Below are positions 24,364 to 35,957 of a stretch of DNA of 64,000 bases, in pieces (within the stretch, counting starts at the first letter, position 1; every line of letters starts with the position of its first letter). This DNA comes from Costus lasius. Its lineage: Eukaryota > Streptophyta > Magnoliopsida > Zingiberales > Costaceae. Below the pieces are notes generated by a model. That model ran no database searches. It saw only the letters and a list, made by a program, of their open reading frames with translations, and was not told where the DNA came from. A program made the position numbers and the translations under genes. The DNA is taken from contig CM050446.2 in NCBI GenBank assembly GCA_027563935.2, forward strand, positions 123,582,499 through 123,646,498, in the 5' to 3' direction.

Positions 24364-24605
24364 CCTAAAATTCACTTTTCCTTTTTCGCGTCCCAGTACC
24401 ACCCATCCGGTCGAAAATTGACCTCCTCATCATCGTCCTCCTCCGGATCAGGAGCAGAGAAGGGCCATTTCTCCAGGAGACGGCATTCCGATGCCGTCAC
24501 GCACTTGAGATTCGGGAAGGAAGAGGGAGAAGCCGTCACGGCATTCTCACCCACTTGAGATTCGAAAATTGACCTCCGTCACGGCATTCCGATGCCGTCA
24601 CGCAC
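24364..24605 (-). pseudogene. 3' fragment of the NLR-like gene, rearranged
   Basis: On the - strand this encodes the end of the LRR protein: FPNLKCVTASECRLLEKWPF, then a Glu/Asp-rich EEDDDEEVNFRPD tail. The segment after ~24506 is a scrambled repeat of the same 3' end (GCCGTCACG and CGAAAATTGACC occur again), and the last bases GATGCCGTCACGCAC are joined directly to the FkbM start at 24607. The complete 3' end is at 29049 onward. Confidence 0.85.
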
Positions 24606-24606
24606 A

Positions 24607-27042
24607 ATGGCGAACGCATGGAAGAAGGAGAAGCCCTCGCCCCTCCGTTCCTCGAGAGCTCTGATATCCGTCCTCCTCTCCATCTCCCTCCTCCTCTTCC
24701 TCTTCCTCTTCTTCCCCTTCTCCAAATCTACCCTCGACCGCTCCATCGAGACCCTCAGCCTGACCTCGTCCACGATGCGGCCCTTCGACTGCCAAGCCTA
24801 CCCGCAGGCGTCGCCGGTGTTCGCCAGTCTCGTCGAGGGCGTCAAGTATCCGTTCCTCTACTCCCTTGCCGACTTCGGCGCCCTACCGGATAAACCCCAT
24901 AAGAACATTGCCCGCATGCTCAAGGGGAAGCCATTTCGCCGCCCCGACATCTCGGCCACGGTGCAAGAATTCCTTGAGGGGAAGGAGAAGGGAAGCGGGG
25001 TGGTGGTGGACGTGGGGGCGAATGTGGGGATGGCGACGTTCGCGGCGGCTACCATGGGGTTCAGGGTCGTCGCGTTTGAGCCAGTATTTGAGAACCTGCA
25101 AAGGATCTGCGACGGCGTGTTCTTCAATCGAGCAGGCGGTCGGGTAACAGTGTATGCTGCGGCGGCGTCCGATCGGATCGGGAACATCACATTTCACAAG
25201 GTTTGGATCTCTTCTTAGACATTTAGGATTTTAGGTGAATTCTTTGTTTTTGAGTAAAGTGGCTTTCGGCAAAAGTTGTCCAACTACAATTACTTTCCGA
25301 ATTCAACATTTTATAGTCCCCTACTCGTCTCATTATTAGTGTTGCCAAATCCAAAAACATTAAATCTTACGCAAATTACTAACATTTCTTTAGTGCAGGT
25401 TTGAGTTCATATATTAAGCTCCTTAAAATGGTTGCTAAATCTAGTAGAAGATTCAAGCAAAACATTTATTTTACTTGACGGAGAATATGATTATTTGTTG
25501 GTTCTTGTATCATATAATACTTTTAGAATAGCAAACATCTTGATGAATTATAGAAAATCTGAAAACTCTTTGTTAAAAGGAAAGAAAAATAAATATGTAC
25601 AGACCATTGATTGAATTCACGCTAGGGTGGTCTGGCCAGCAAAACTTAAATGCGTGGATTTATAAGAAAGATGAACAGTTTAAGTTTAAATTGAGGAATG
25701 GAGGAGGGGTAGTGGTAGAGGGAGACATAACAAGGGTTTATGTAAATTCCATGCACATTTGGTAATTTACTATGATGAATGGTAAGTAAGGATTCATGTT
25801 CATGACCCCAAAATAGTTAGGACCCATGTAAAGTATGCATTCTACAATTTGCATATGTAACATCATCTGAAAATTCATATTAAATAAAGCTAGAGAAATA
25901 TGTCTTTTTTAGGAAGGAGAAGAGATGTAATATGCTAGCGATGCTTAGTTAGGGAATTCTTCTGTTTCTTACTTATGTAAGTTATTCTCACTAATGACAA
26001 AAAAACTTATTTGTAACAATCTATTGTTGGTAGAGGGAGACATAAGAGGGGTTTATTTTAATTCGAGACACAATTGGTTTTTTACTGTGCTGAATGGTAA
26101 GCATGTTCATGACTGACACACCCATATAAAGTATGCATTCTAGAATTTGCATCTGTAACATCGTTTACATGAGGTTTCATCTGAAGATTCGTATTAAATA
26201 AAGCTGGGAAAATGTGTATTTTAGGGAGGAGAAGAGATGAAATATGCTGGCGATTCCTAGTTGGAGAATTCTTGTCTCTTACTTCTATATGTTGGTCTCA
26301 TTGATGAATAAACTTATTTGTAGCGATCTATTATTGTAAATAAAAAGGTGACAAACTGTAGAACTAATTATTCCTGCGCTCCAGTTTTCTTATATATGTG
26401 GAATAGGAACTTTTGAGACCATAATTCTTTAGGTTTTTGCTAAGCATTATGCCTCCTGAATTCGCTTCTATACGAGCTTGAGACTGTATCCTTGTTGATA
26501 TTATTTGACTCAACCTGATCAAAGAATGCACAAATTCTGCTGTTTAGTACAGATCATAGTTGTGATACCCTGAAGCATGAAAACCTTATATTTAATTCAA
26601 AAACCTCATCGCCATGAATATCTCCATCACTACCAATTTCTTGCTAACGGAAAAGTTTCTTGCGCTTGTTATGACGATTCAGTTGGTCGGTCGCCTTGAC
26701 AATAGTGCAATCTCTGCAACTGGAGCGAAACTTGCATTCAAATCTAATGAAGAGGTTGCCGTGGAGGTGGCAACAGTTCCGCTGGACGAGGTCATTCCTG
26801 ATGGCGAGCGTGTTCTGCTAATCAAGATTGATGTCCAAGGCTGGGAATACCATGTACTTCGAGGTGCCGCAAAGCTATTATCAAGAAGAAAAGGAGAAGC
26901 CCCGTTCCTAATCTATGAGGAGGACGAACGGTTGCTGCAGGCAAGCAACACCACCACTGATGAGATCAGGAAGTTCCTTACTAGCGTAGGTTATCACCAC
27001 TGTACTCGGCATGGAACAGACGCACACTGCGTGAAGGAATAA
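24607..27042 (+). CDS. FkbM-family SAM-dependent methyltransferase, the only copy with both exons open (U4)
   Basis: Exons 24607-25200 and 26683-27042, with the intron between them (CACAAG/GTTTGG ... ATTCAG/TTGGTC) in phase 0, encode 317 residues. Residues ~17-38 form a Leu/Phe-rich membrane anchor behind a basic start (MANAWKKEKP), so a type II endomembrane protein is likely. The SAM-binding loop VVVDVGANVGMATF (about 138-151), the AFEP motif (about 162) and the C-terminal LLIKIDVQGWEYHVLRGA segment are hallmarks of the FkbM/Methyltransf_21 fold, whose members O-methylate sugars or other small molecules; the plant substrate is unknown to me. The frame is also open for five codons before this ATG, but MANAW is the start shared by all copies. 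The shared upstream region with TATAAATT is missing and replaced by antisense NLR sequence, so expression is uncertain. The - strand gene at 27634 is convergent. Confidence 0.9.
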
Positions 27043-27633
27043 CTAAGGCATGCATTGTTACCAATAGGATGATAAGTCTGTTGCTCCAACTATGTATGGA
27101 GTACAAGCACCGAAAAGATCTGCTTAGTGACTTTGTATAATTGTGCACGCGAGTTCAAGAGATGGAACTTATTACCCCATGGTCTTGGTTGCTTACCTTT
27201 GCTCTTTATCATCTAATCTAAGATGCAATTGCAATTTTGCTTGCATACGGGTAGTGAATCCTTGTAATTAGCCTATTTGGAATTTTGTATGATATTTTGT
27301 ATTGAGATGATGGATAGTGTCCTATAAATAATGTTTGTCAATATTGTAAGAATAAACATTTGTATATGCTTACAGGTGTTTTTAATTGCTTTTACCAATA
27401 TTGGTGAAAACGTCATACAACGCACAAACAGGTCCTCCCTTTGTTCCGTTGGCTGCAGAAATTACCATGCTGTGAGAACCTTACACATAGCCGACCAGAA
27501 ATGGACATCAACATCTACAGGTAATAGACTATTGCTTTGATTCTGTAAAGTCGAAATGAAATATTACACTCACACAGTGAATTAAGTAGCAGATCAAAAG
27601 CTCAGCATCTAACAAAGTTTTCAGCGTCCAACT

Positions 27634-27966
27634 CTACTCCGCCGACGGCCTCTTCCCGTCACTCTTCATGTTCATGTACCCAATTCCCCTAACCCTCTCC
27701 ATTCCCTTTGTATCGCTGATCTCTACAGCAGCGCAGATACTGGGAAGGAATCCGCCACCGGCTGCTAATTTCTTCTTCTTCTTCCTCGGGACGGCTCTAC
27801 TAGAACCTGGCCTTTGGTCCGGGCTTTCTTTTCGCTGCTTCAGCTGGTTGCGGACTTCATGGCCGCGGCCTAAATCTAACCTCCGAAAATGCTCGATCTC
27901 CTGGGACACCAGTGAGCCAATTGTTCCTCGAGCGCCGATTTTTACCGGAGACGGCACAGATGCCAT
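27634..27966 (-). CDS. Small basic plant protein (110 aa), copy 2
   Basis: Same frame and identical protein as 22965-23297, with ATG at 27966 and stop at 27634. It lies convergent to the intact FkbM gene. Unknown function; the GTIGSLVSQEIEHFRR motif is its recognisable part. Confidence 0.55.
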   Translation of the reverse strand: MASVPSPVKIGARGTIGSLVSQEIEHFRRLDLGRGHEVRNQLKQRKESPDQRPGSSRAVPRKKKKKLAAGGGFLPSICAAVEISDTKGMERVRGIGYMNMKSDGKRPSAE

Positions 27967-30273
27967 AGATGGTGGTGCTTTGCTGTGCTTGGAGTTGCTT
28001 TCTCGTGCTTTGTGGCTGGAGATGGAGTCGGTGCTCGCGTGTCACATAAATGCTGGTTTAACTAGAACAGATGTGGTTGACGTCATCTCCTGGTATTGTC
28101 ATTAGCATTTAACGTGGTTACTAACTGGCTATTCGGCTCTGTGCTTGCTAGATGCTCAATCAGTTTTAATTTGTTTCACAGCCGTTATTTTTAAAATAAT
28201 TTTTATTAAAATTGGCACATATCATTAGCATTTTAAAATCTTAAGCACCTTATAGATCCTTTTACTCATCATATGTTTTCACTTTGCGTAATAATATGGA
28301 TAATCGCTTGATATCGTTAGGCATATTACTTGTAATATTTGTGTTGTACATAAGATTACAATCGGAATAGAGTATAATAATATTAACATATAAAGTTTTA
28401 AATAAAGAAAACAAATAAAAAGTACAACCAACACATCACAATGTCACAACACTCTTGGGTAAATAGGCAATTCAAGACCACCCGTTGAATTTACCGAATA
28501 TAAATGACGAATGGCAAAAAGCCGAAAGGGATGAGCATTTAATGGGCCCAGTCTCAATAGCTCAATACTTTTGCTCGAATGGCCGGAGTTATTTAAATAG
28601 AAGTCACCTTTGTAGTTTGGAAGATTCTTCTAATAAGCTCCTTCCAGATGAGATAGATGAGCTCGTATCTGCAGTCAAGTGATTAAGCAATATAATTGAA
28701 ACTGAATTATTTGAGCTATTATCTTCCAAATGAAGGAATTTACTAAGACTCACATGCTATAAGACTGACGAGCATAAACTCATGGGAATTTGACTTGGTA
28801 TGTCAACCTCATGCTAAAGATTTGAAATTAAAGCCTGTCAATTGAACTTGACTTCAGGCTTATGAGAAAAGGGGCTCAACTCAATGGGGGTAAGTCTCCA
28901 GTTAAAATACTCAATATTAAAGTTTATGACCATAAACTTAATTCAATAGATTACGAGAAAAAACAATATTTAAAACTTATAAGAATGACCTTAACTTAAA
29001 AGGGGAAAGGGTTCAACGTGGAGGCGAGAAATGTTTTTTCACGTCCAATTACCGGTCATCCGGTCGAAAATTGACCTCCTCATCATCATCCTCCTCGTCA
29101 CCAGGACAGACAGGGCATTCCTTCTCCAGGAGACGGCATTTCGATGCCGTCACGCACTTGAGATTCGGGAAGTAAGACGTCAGATTCAGCCAGTCCAGCG
29201 AGAAATGTTTCAGAAACCTCAGGCGTAGGACCTCCACCCTCCACCCCTTTTCGTCGCCAAGCGTCCGCAGCATGCCTCCCCTGATATACAACTTCTCCAC
29301 ATTCGGTAATTTCCCAGGGCTGATCCACTCCGGCAGATTCCCCTTGGGGAAGCACCAGAGATCGAGTTTCTTTAACTTTGGAAGAGGCGCAAGCATCAGA
29401 CCCGCCGTCGGCGGAGTTAATTTGGACGCCGGCGGAGGTACTTTGGACGTTGGCTGCTTCACCAACTTCTCGTTCGACTTCTCCGGCACCGGCATGCCTT
29501 TGGCTTCTTCATCGCCTGATTTGCTTTTATCCGGCTCACCCGCCACCACCACCACTCCCCATGTGATAGCGAGCGAGGTGAGTTCCTTGAGCTCTCCCAG
29601 CGTCGCCACCTCCGCGTCTTTGAACTCGCGGCCCAGGTTGATGCTTAGCTTCCGCAGCTTGGGGAGCTTGACGAGGTCGGCGATCTGGCAGATGTTCTCG
29701 TTCTGGAAATCGCCGACGACGAAGCCCTTGAGGACTTGAAGTTCGGTGAGTTTAGCATGCGACTTGGGCATTTGATCGAGCAGGTAGCACTCGGAAATAT
29801 CGAGGAACTGCAGCTTCTTGGCGCTTGCCACCTCCTCCGGCAGCGTCTCCAGGTTGTGGCATGCCCGGAGATCTAGCACCACCAGATTGTTAAGGTCTCC
29901 TACGGATTTGTCAAGCTTCTCTACCCTAGAAATCAAGTTAAATCACGGCACGGTTAGCGATGGTTGACGAACAAGTAAATTCCACACAAAATTTATTCTC
30001 ATTAATTCAGTAATGGATACCTGGAGACGCCTCTGAGGCTGACGTACTTCAACCTATGGCAATTCCCGATCCCCTTCAAGAACTCGTCGCTCTTCACCTC
30101 CACGTGGATGGCTTTGTCGTCCCACCTTGCCTCCTTCCACCTCCCCAGCTGCATCGCCACCAGGCCGCTCTTGTTCACCAGCCAGTCCGCGCTCAATTCG
30201 ATGTTTCGGCTGCTCACGTTGTAGATTACCTTCAGCCTCCGGTCCGCCTCCACCTCCTCCTCGCGCCCCCCCG

Positions 30274-30303
<30 letters not shown>
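30274..30303. repeat. Homopolymer run, 30 C
   Basis: Thirty C on the + strand, preceded by seven more C and one G. It sits inside the NLR-like exon 1 and would encode polyglycine on the coding strand. The surrounding protein frame is different on its two sides. Confidence 0.9.
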
Positions 30304-30304
<1 letters not shown>

Positions 30305-30582
30305 CGACGGAAGCACGCGCGGGGGCTCCGAGTGTACTCGTTGCTAGGGAACCCGCCAACGTCGTCTTACTCGAGGAAGGCGTTGCTCGCCGCGACGGCG
30401 ATAAAGAGCCGGCGCAACCACACCTGGATTTTGCAGTAGTGCCATTTGGTGCAATGCCGCTTCTGTGACGGAATCACGAAGCCCTTGTCGATGAGCTGCT
30501 TGAAGCACTTGTCCCCCTCCGTGGGGTCTTTGACGAATTCCTCGGCCATCCACCAGTGGAAGAGCAGCCGCTTCTTTATGAC

Positions 30583-30610
30583 GGGGGGGGGGGGGGGGGG
30601 GGGGGGGGGG
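30583..30610. repeat. Homopolymer run, 28 G
   Basis: Twenty-eight G on the + strand inside NLR-like exon 1, polyproline on the coding strand. A run of 27 or 30 would keep the flanking LFSLTV and VIKKRLLFHWW parts in one frame. Confidence 0.9.
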
Positions 30611-31236
30611 TGTGGTTAAGACGGTGAGGGAGAACAGGCAGAGCTTGAGCTGCTTCTCCATGCTGTCCACCACGAGCTTGAGGTGGGCCCACGCGGGGCC
30701 CTCTTGGAGCTTCCGCTCCAACGGGAACTCCTCGTCGAACTCCTCCTCCTCTTTAGACTGCGCTGCCGCCGCCTCCTGGGTCTCCTGCGGCCACTTGTGG
30801 GCTTCAATCGCTTCGTTGATCGCTTGTTTTATTTCTTCGAACTTTGACATAAAGGATCCCCGGTCGAACTCCTTGGCGTCGTACTTGGGCGCGAGCATCT
30901 CGTCGAGTCCCCGGGTGACGATGTTTAATTTCGTTACGATGACGTCCTCCGCACACTTGGCCTTGGACAGGCTGAGTTTTAGCTTGTTCATTGCGGTATC
31001 GATATTGGTGAATTCGGGTTTCAAGTCAGCGAATTCCTTCTTTCTGGCGACGTAATCTTCAGCCTGTTTCAAGCTCGCTTCAGTTTCAGCCTGTTCCATG
31101 CGCGCTTCAGCCTGTTTCAAGCGCGCCTGGAGGCGACCGATGAGGTCGACGGTGCTGCCGGCGCAGGGGAACATGGCTGTGGATTAGGGAATGGTGTGAC
31201 TTAATCGGCGATTTCAATGGAGCGTGTGGAAGTCGC

Positions 31237-31250
31237 GTATTTATTGGCCG
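31237..31250 (-). promoter_or_regulatory. Candidate core promoter of the NLR-like gene
   Basis: On the - strand CCAATAAATA lies about 65-75 bases before the ATG at 31174, combining a CCAAT-like and a TATA-like word. No other support. Confidence 0.35.
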
Positions 31251-32469
31251 TCCTTGGAAGAACAGATTCATTGTGTGCTCTCCAAGCGAACAAAAGAGTT
31301 CACAGTGTATTTTGTGATGCACAAGGAAGATTAAAGCAATAAAGAAAACGGTACAAAGAAAAAAAAAACATCGAATCCACGCACATTGAAAGAAAAAAAA
31401 AGGAAAAAAAAAAGAAAAAACAATGAGAATAATCAAATTGAAAGATAAAAAGAGAAAAAGGAGAATCAACGTGCATATATTTCAATTCACCGACGCGATG
31501 TAAGGTCATAGTTTTTGTATGAAATGTTGTATATTTTGTTAAAATATACACCTCGTTTCTTTGGTATGAGAGGTCTTCCTTCAAAACTTCACCGGATTAA
31601 AAATTTTTAAAAAAACGTAAAAAAATAAGAATCTAAGTATTAGAGACCATTTGAAACCTTGAGGTAAATTATTTTTATAACACAGTAAGCATGTTGGAGA
31701 TTTATGATCGGTACGATTCAATCTAAATTAAAAGGAAATTACACTAATTATAATTAGAAGAAAGGAAGCCAGAAGCATGGGAGGTAGTTATCACTATCAA
31801 TAAGTGAAAATTTATTTTTTTTTATTTAAGTTTTGCACATAATAAACATCAACAGATACAATTGAGAATTTCATTTATATAAGCAAGATCGTAGATGAAT
31901 TGATCATACTCTTTTACGCAACTAACTAGTAAAACACAAACAAGAACAAAAGTGGACTCGAGTCATCCCTTCTCTGCATCGCTTCAAAGTTCAAACTAAC
32001 CTGAGTCCGTCTCAACTTCATAAGAGTTTAGATAGCTGAGCAAGCATGTAAGTGACCGGCTAGGGCTTTGTTGGGCTGTGGCTAGTAGAAGCAGCAGATT
32101 TTTTAATGTTTGGGATTAATTTTAGTGGGCTTGCAAAAATCAGCTTGCTTGCTTCCATAGGAATCAGGGACTCTCGCATCGCCATTTCCACACTCCACTT
32201 CCTATGCCTTGTCAGCTTCACCACGACAACGGATCATCGTCGACCTCCAGCGTCACCAGTCGTTTCTAATCTTCTTTCCGTCTCTCTGCCATCCAGATCC
32301 AACACCTGCGCCCGCCTTCCCACAGAATCCGATGCTCCTTTTGTCAATTCTCCACTGACTTCCAGCTCTATCTCCTGTCAATGACCTTCTTGCTTGAGGG
32401 CGTAGCTCGACGGTGGGGCTAAGGGCATTCGATTGCTGAAAGCAACTCGGAGGATGCACTGGAACCTTT
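31251..32469. other. Intergenic, no gene seen
   Basis: A/T- and purine-rich DNA with A-rich microsatellite-like stretches (31350-31460), then GC-richer sequence from 32100. Short frames here are low-complexity and not convincing. Confidence 0.4.
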
Positions 32470-32594
32470 TGTTGTCTCCTCTCTATTAATATTAGTATTT
32501 ATTAAATATAGACTAGGATGATTTTCTATATATATGTACCATATAAATATTGTAATGATCAAATTAATAAAGATACAATTCTTTATGTTTAACA
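32470..32594 (+). mobile_element. Short or truncated LTR with tRNA-Met primer-binding site
   Basis: A TGTTGTCTCC..TTTAACA segment of ~125 bp is followed immediately by TGGTATCAGGAG (32595-32606), the initiator-tRNA-Met type primer-binding site of Ty1/copia and TRIM elements. The GC-rich DNA to ~33400 may be its leader. No partner LTR or pol gene found. Confidence 0.45.
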
Positions 32595-32606
32595 TGGTAT
32601 CAGGAG

Positions 32607-34462
32607 GGTTTTCACTAAGACATCTCTGATTGTCGCTCCACGTATTTAGGGTTTTATCCACTACCTACGACTTAAGCCGCCGACGCCTGCGTTCGTCCAT
32701 CCACCTCGCGTCTTAAAGGCAAAACACAGTCGACACTGTCTGATTCATCCTTAAGACATCGCCAGCGCCAACGATTCAGTCATCTCATCTGCACATTGCA
32801 TCGATGAGGTCAGAGTCAACGCCCAAGTAGTGCCAAACCACGTTTGCACTCGTATCGTGTCGATTTCGTTGAGGCGGCATCCGACAGCAATAGAGCATTA
32901 GAGGCGAGTCATCTGCTGCTCGCCTCCTGATTCGCCGCCGACTGTCGCTCTCGAACACTTGCCGCCGCTCCCGAATCCTGCCGCCGCTGCCGTCAAATGC
33001 CTTCAAACGCTTGCCTCCACCACCATCGCTGAAATCCGGCGACGAAATCCCTTTTGTCATCTCCTTCAGATTTGTCGAAGAAACTCAGATCCGTCGAAGA
33101 CGACATCAGCAGGTCCTCTAGGGAACGAAGAAGATGAAAATCCGGTGACAGCAATAGCCCACCTGACTCCAATCGCCCGTCGCCATTAGAAGTCGGGAGT
33201 TGCTCGCCTAATCAGTTCTTGTTGCGACCTCGTCCTGTCCCGCCGATCGTTGCACAGGCAACGCTACGTCTTCAATAGCATGTGCAAGCGTGTGAAGCCA
33301 CGGGTGCCTTTGCTTTCCCTGACCCCGACTCCACTCGAGAACATCAGCAGCTCCTTCAACTCCGCCACCGCAATTTAGCCGACGTCTTCAATAGCATGTG
33401 GACTGTAGTCAAGGTATTATAAGTAAATTTAAATCATAACGACAATTTTGATAAAATATTTACCGTTACCATTATTGATAATCAAAAAATAAAAAATTTA
33501 TTACTGCCACCATTACTATTACCGGATTTACCAAATTGATATTACTGAAAATGTCAATAAATATAGGCAAATTGATTAATACAACAATTTTCTATCCTCA
33601 AGTCGCTTGTAAGCAAGTTGAGAAAGACAAGATGTTCATAAATAAAAGGAAACAATAACACAGAAAGGTATTTGCATGTAACTACCTCATCATCATCCTG
33701 GGTCCCTCACTCATGTTATTGCATCCTCCACTAACTCAAAGAATTCAATGATGTCATCCTCTTCCCATAGTTGCCAATAAGCACTTCATGCAGTAATCCC
33801 CCATTCTCGAAACTCATGCATTGCTTCTACTTGTGTATCGCTCGTCATTGACATCACAGACAACACACATACCTCTCATCATTGAATAGAAGCCAAAGCC
33901 ATTAGACAAAAATTATTCAATGTTGTGGAGTTACATGATTCACATTGTTAGGCCCATGCCTAATCAATTGAATTTGTGGTCAAAAATCTAGAAGAATAGG
34001 ATTTTGTGTGTCTTGCAATACTTAACACTATGAGTTGTTAGAGGGATAACTTAATAAGAGAAAATAATAATGTGTTGTTTTAGTGGAAGCAGCCTGAGGC
34101 ATCGAGATGTTCTTGGAAGAAATGTCGAATACTTGAAACATTGGAGACACTTAGGAAGAGTGATTTAATTATACACTACCCTATAATGACAAGATCATGC
34201 CCAAAGGATATAGGGATGCCTTGGTAAAGATCTAAAAGAACATAGTAGGAGGGAAAGAAAATGGAAGAATGAATCAAGAAAAAATAAAATTAATAATTTT
34301 AGTTAGATTCTTTATAAGAGTCAGTAAAAAGAATCCTCTTTCAAACTTAAAAATAAAATAAAGGACCATAGGTAATATGGTAATTGGAAATTGTCGTGAG
34401 TGGATTTGTCCTATATGATTGGGGTGATCAAAAATAGAGGAAGACAAAATGTCTTTTTCCAT
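32607..34462. other. Retroelement leader-like and AT-rich repeats
   Basis: 32650-33400 is GC-rich with CGCCGCC/TCGTC motifs and several open but low-complexity frames. 33400-34460 is AT-rich with no gene I can support. Confidence 0.35.
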
Positions 34463-35165
34463 TGTTAGAAGAAAAAGGAAGAGAAATATAGATGGAAATT
34501 ATAATGATATTACCTTAAGAATAGATTCTAAGTAATTACATAATAGATGTAGTCTCTATCTATAGAGGTCTTGAATAAAAATAATAATAATTATTTACTA
34601 TATACATGACTATATCTAATTTGACTTATTCTAATATGACTATTTCTAATATTGTTATTTGTAATACTCCCCTCAAGCTGGAGTGATAATTATGTCTAAC
34701 TTGGCATAAGAATAATGTTGTAAAAGAGATGACGCCAAACATTGGAAACAGAACGTGTTAGGCATCATGAGCAAATGTGAAAGACGATGTTAGGCTTCAC
34801 GAGCAAGAGTAGAAGGATGTCAAGCATCGCAAATAGAAAGGGAAGGTGACATTAGGCATCACAAGCAATAACTAAATGTGACATTAGGCATCATGAGAGG
34901 AAACACTGGCAGTGTGTGAATAGTAGTAGTGATGGAGAAAGAGAGAAGGAGAGGAAGAAGATTATTGTTTCTTGCTCTAATACTATGTTAAAAGAAAAAG
35001 AGAGGAGAATTATAGATGAGAACTATAATAACATTATATTGAGAATAGATTTGATCTAATTACATAGTAGATACAACCTCTAATTATACAATAGATGATG
35101 ATTATCATGCACTATGTATGTGGCTACATCTAACTTGACTCATTTTAATATCACTATTATTAGAG
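34463..35165 (-). mobile_element. TRIM-like miniature LTR element A
   Basis: Two diverged direct repeats (~34463-34670 and ~34985-35165; both start GTTA.AAGAAAAAG and share ATTACATA.TAGAT) flank ~310 bp. Just inside the right repeat, GCTCTAATACTATGTTA is the complement of a degenerate tRNA-Met primer-binding site, and inside the left repeat CTCCCCTCAAGCTGGAG gives a polypurine tract on the - strand. The arrangement fits a non-autonomous LTR element on the - strand with no coding region. The internal part repeats TTAGGCATCA(C/T)(A/G)AGC several times. Confidence 0.45.
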
Positions 35166-35189
35166 TAGAGATAACATTAGAGAGACAGA

Positions 35190-35957
35190 GGAGAGGAAGA
35201 GAGATGGGATAAAATTAAGTACTAGATTGTAGTATCTTCATTGAAGACAAAATAGATGCAACCTCTATTGAGTAGGGGGAAATTATATTTTAATTATAAC
35301 CTATTAAATAAATATATATAATGCTATTTCAAATATTATTAATTCTATTAATTACCACTTCTAACACTCCCTCTCAAGCTCAAGCATATATGATAACTAT
35401 GTCCGACTTGTATAAAAATAAAGCTGTAATAAAAGGGACAATAGTGATTGTAATGGACAGTGGATCCAGTGACACGGAAACTTGCAACAGCGTGAAGCAA
35501 TAATGACATCTAAATGTGTCGAGCAAGAATCAGAGACTTAGTAGGGCAACGCAATTAGAGATGCTGGAATCCAAAAGTTGGCACCTCTAGTCCAGCAGAT
35601 AATGGTGGACGAGCAAAATATGATAGCAGTACTTAACATGGAAGTGCAAAGGAGTTGTGGAGGTGTCAATTTCTCAGTGGTTGACTTGGGTCGTGCAATG
35701 GCAGTGGCGAAGGAATGACAGTAAAGTGGTGATACTAGTTACGATTAGAAAGAGTTGGGTGAAAAGATGACTAGGGTTTAGGAGAGACAAGATAGAATTA
35801 AGGACTACATTATAGTATCTTCATTGATTACACTGTAGATATAATCTCTATATATATAGAGGTATTAAGTATAGAAAAATAATATGTTAATTATAGCTTA
35901 CTATATATATACTATTGTTATTAATATTATTAATTTTAATAATTACCAATTCTAACA
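35190..35957 (-). mobile_element. TRIM-like miniature LTR element B
   Basis: Direct repeats ~35190-35372 and ~35780-35957 read TGTTAGAA.TGGTAATTA on the - strand and share AGTATCTTCATTGA. The left one is preceded on the - strand by the purine run GAGAGGGAG. The internal ~400 bp have no clear gene. Related to element A through the TAGAT.TA.TCTCTAT segment. No primer-binding site is evident. Confidence 0.4.

Larger units (their letters stand above)
29049..31174 (-). pseudogene. NLR-like LRR protein (RPP13-like-4 type), disrupted
   Basis: Exon 1 runs from ATG 31174 to 30021 and exon 2 from 29925 to 29049 (stop after NFRPDDR), with a 95-nt intron (CCAG/GTATCC ... TTTCTAG/GG). In order: a charged coiled-coil N-terminus (QARLKQAEARMEQAETE), a winged-helix-like region (QLKLCLFSLTV ... 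KKRLLFHWWMAEEFV), then LRRs (NLVVLDLRACHNLETLPEEV; LPKLKKLDLWCFPKGNLPEW) and an acidic tail. No P-loop or other NB-ARC motif is present, as in some NB-less plant relatives of RPP13-like proteins. The reading frame is broken three times: a 28-nt C run (on the coding strand) at 30610-30583 shifts the frame after LTV; TAA at 30369-30367 follows NAFLE (a TAC codon would keep the frame); and a 30-nt G run at 30303-30274 shifts it again before RRLKVIYNVSSRN. Pseudogene, or sequence errors at the homopolymers; the nonsense codon is separate from them. Confidence 0.82.

Noticed and set aside
24592..24606. Upstream extension MPSRT of the U4 methyltransferase
   Set aside because: These codons come from the antisense NLR fragment fused to the gene; the start MANAW is common to all copies.
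30056..30468. Proline-rich frames on the + strand around the C and G runs
   Set aside because: They arise from homopolymer runs antisense to the NLR-like exon.
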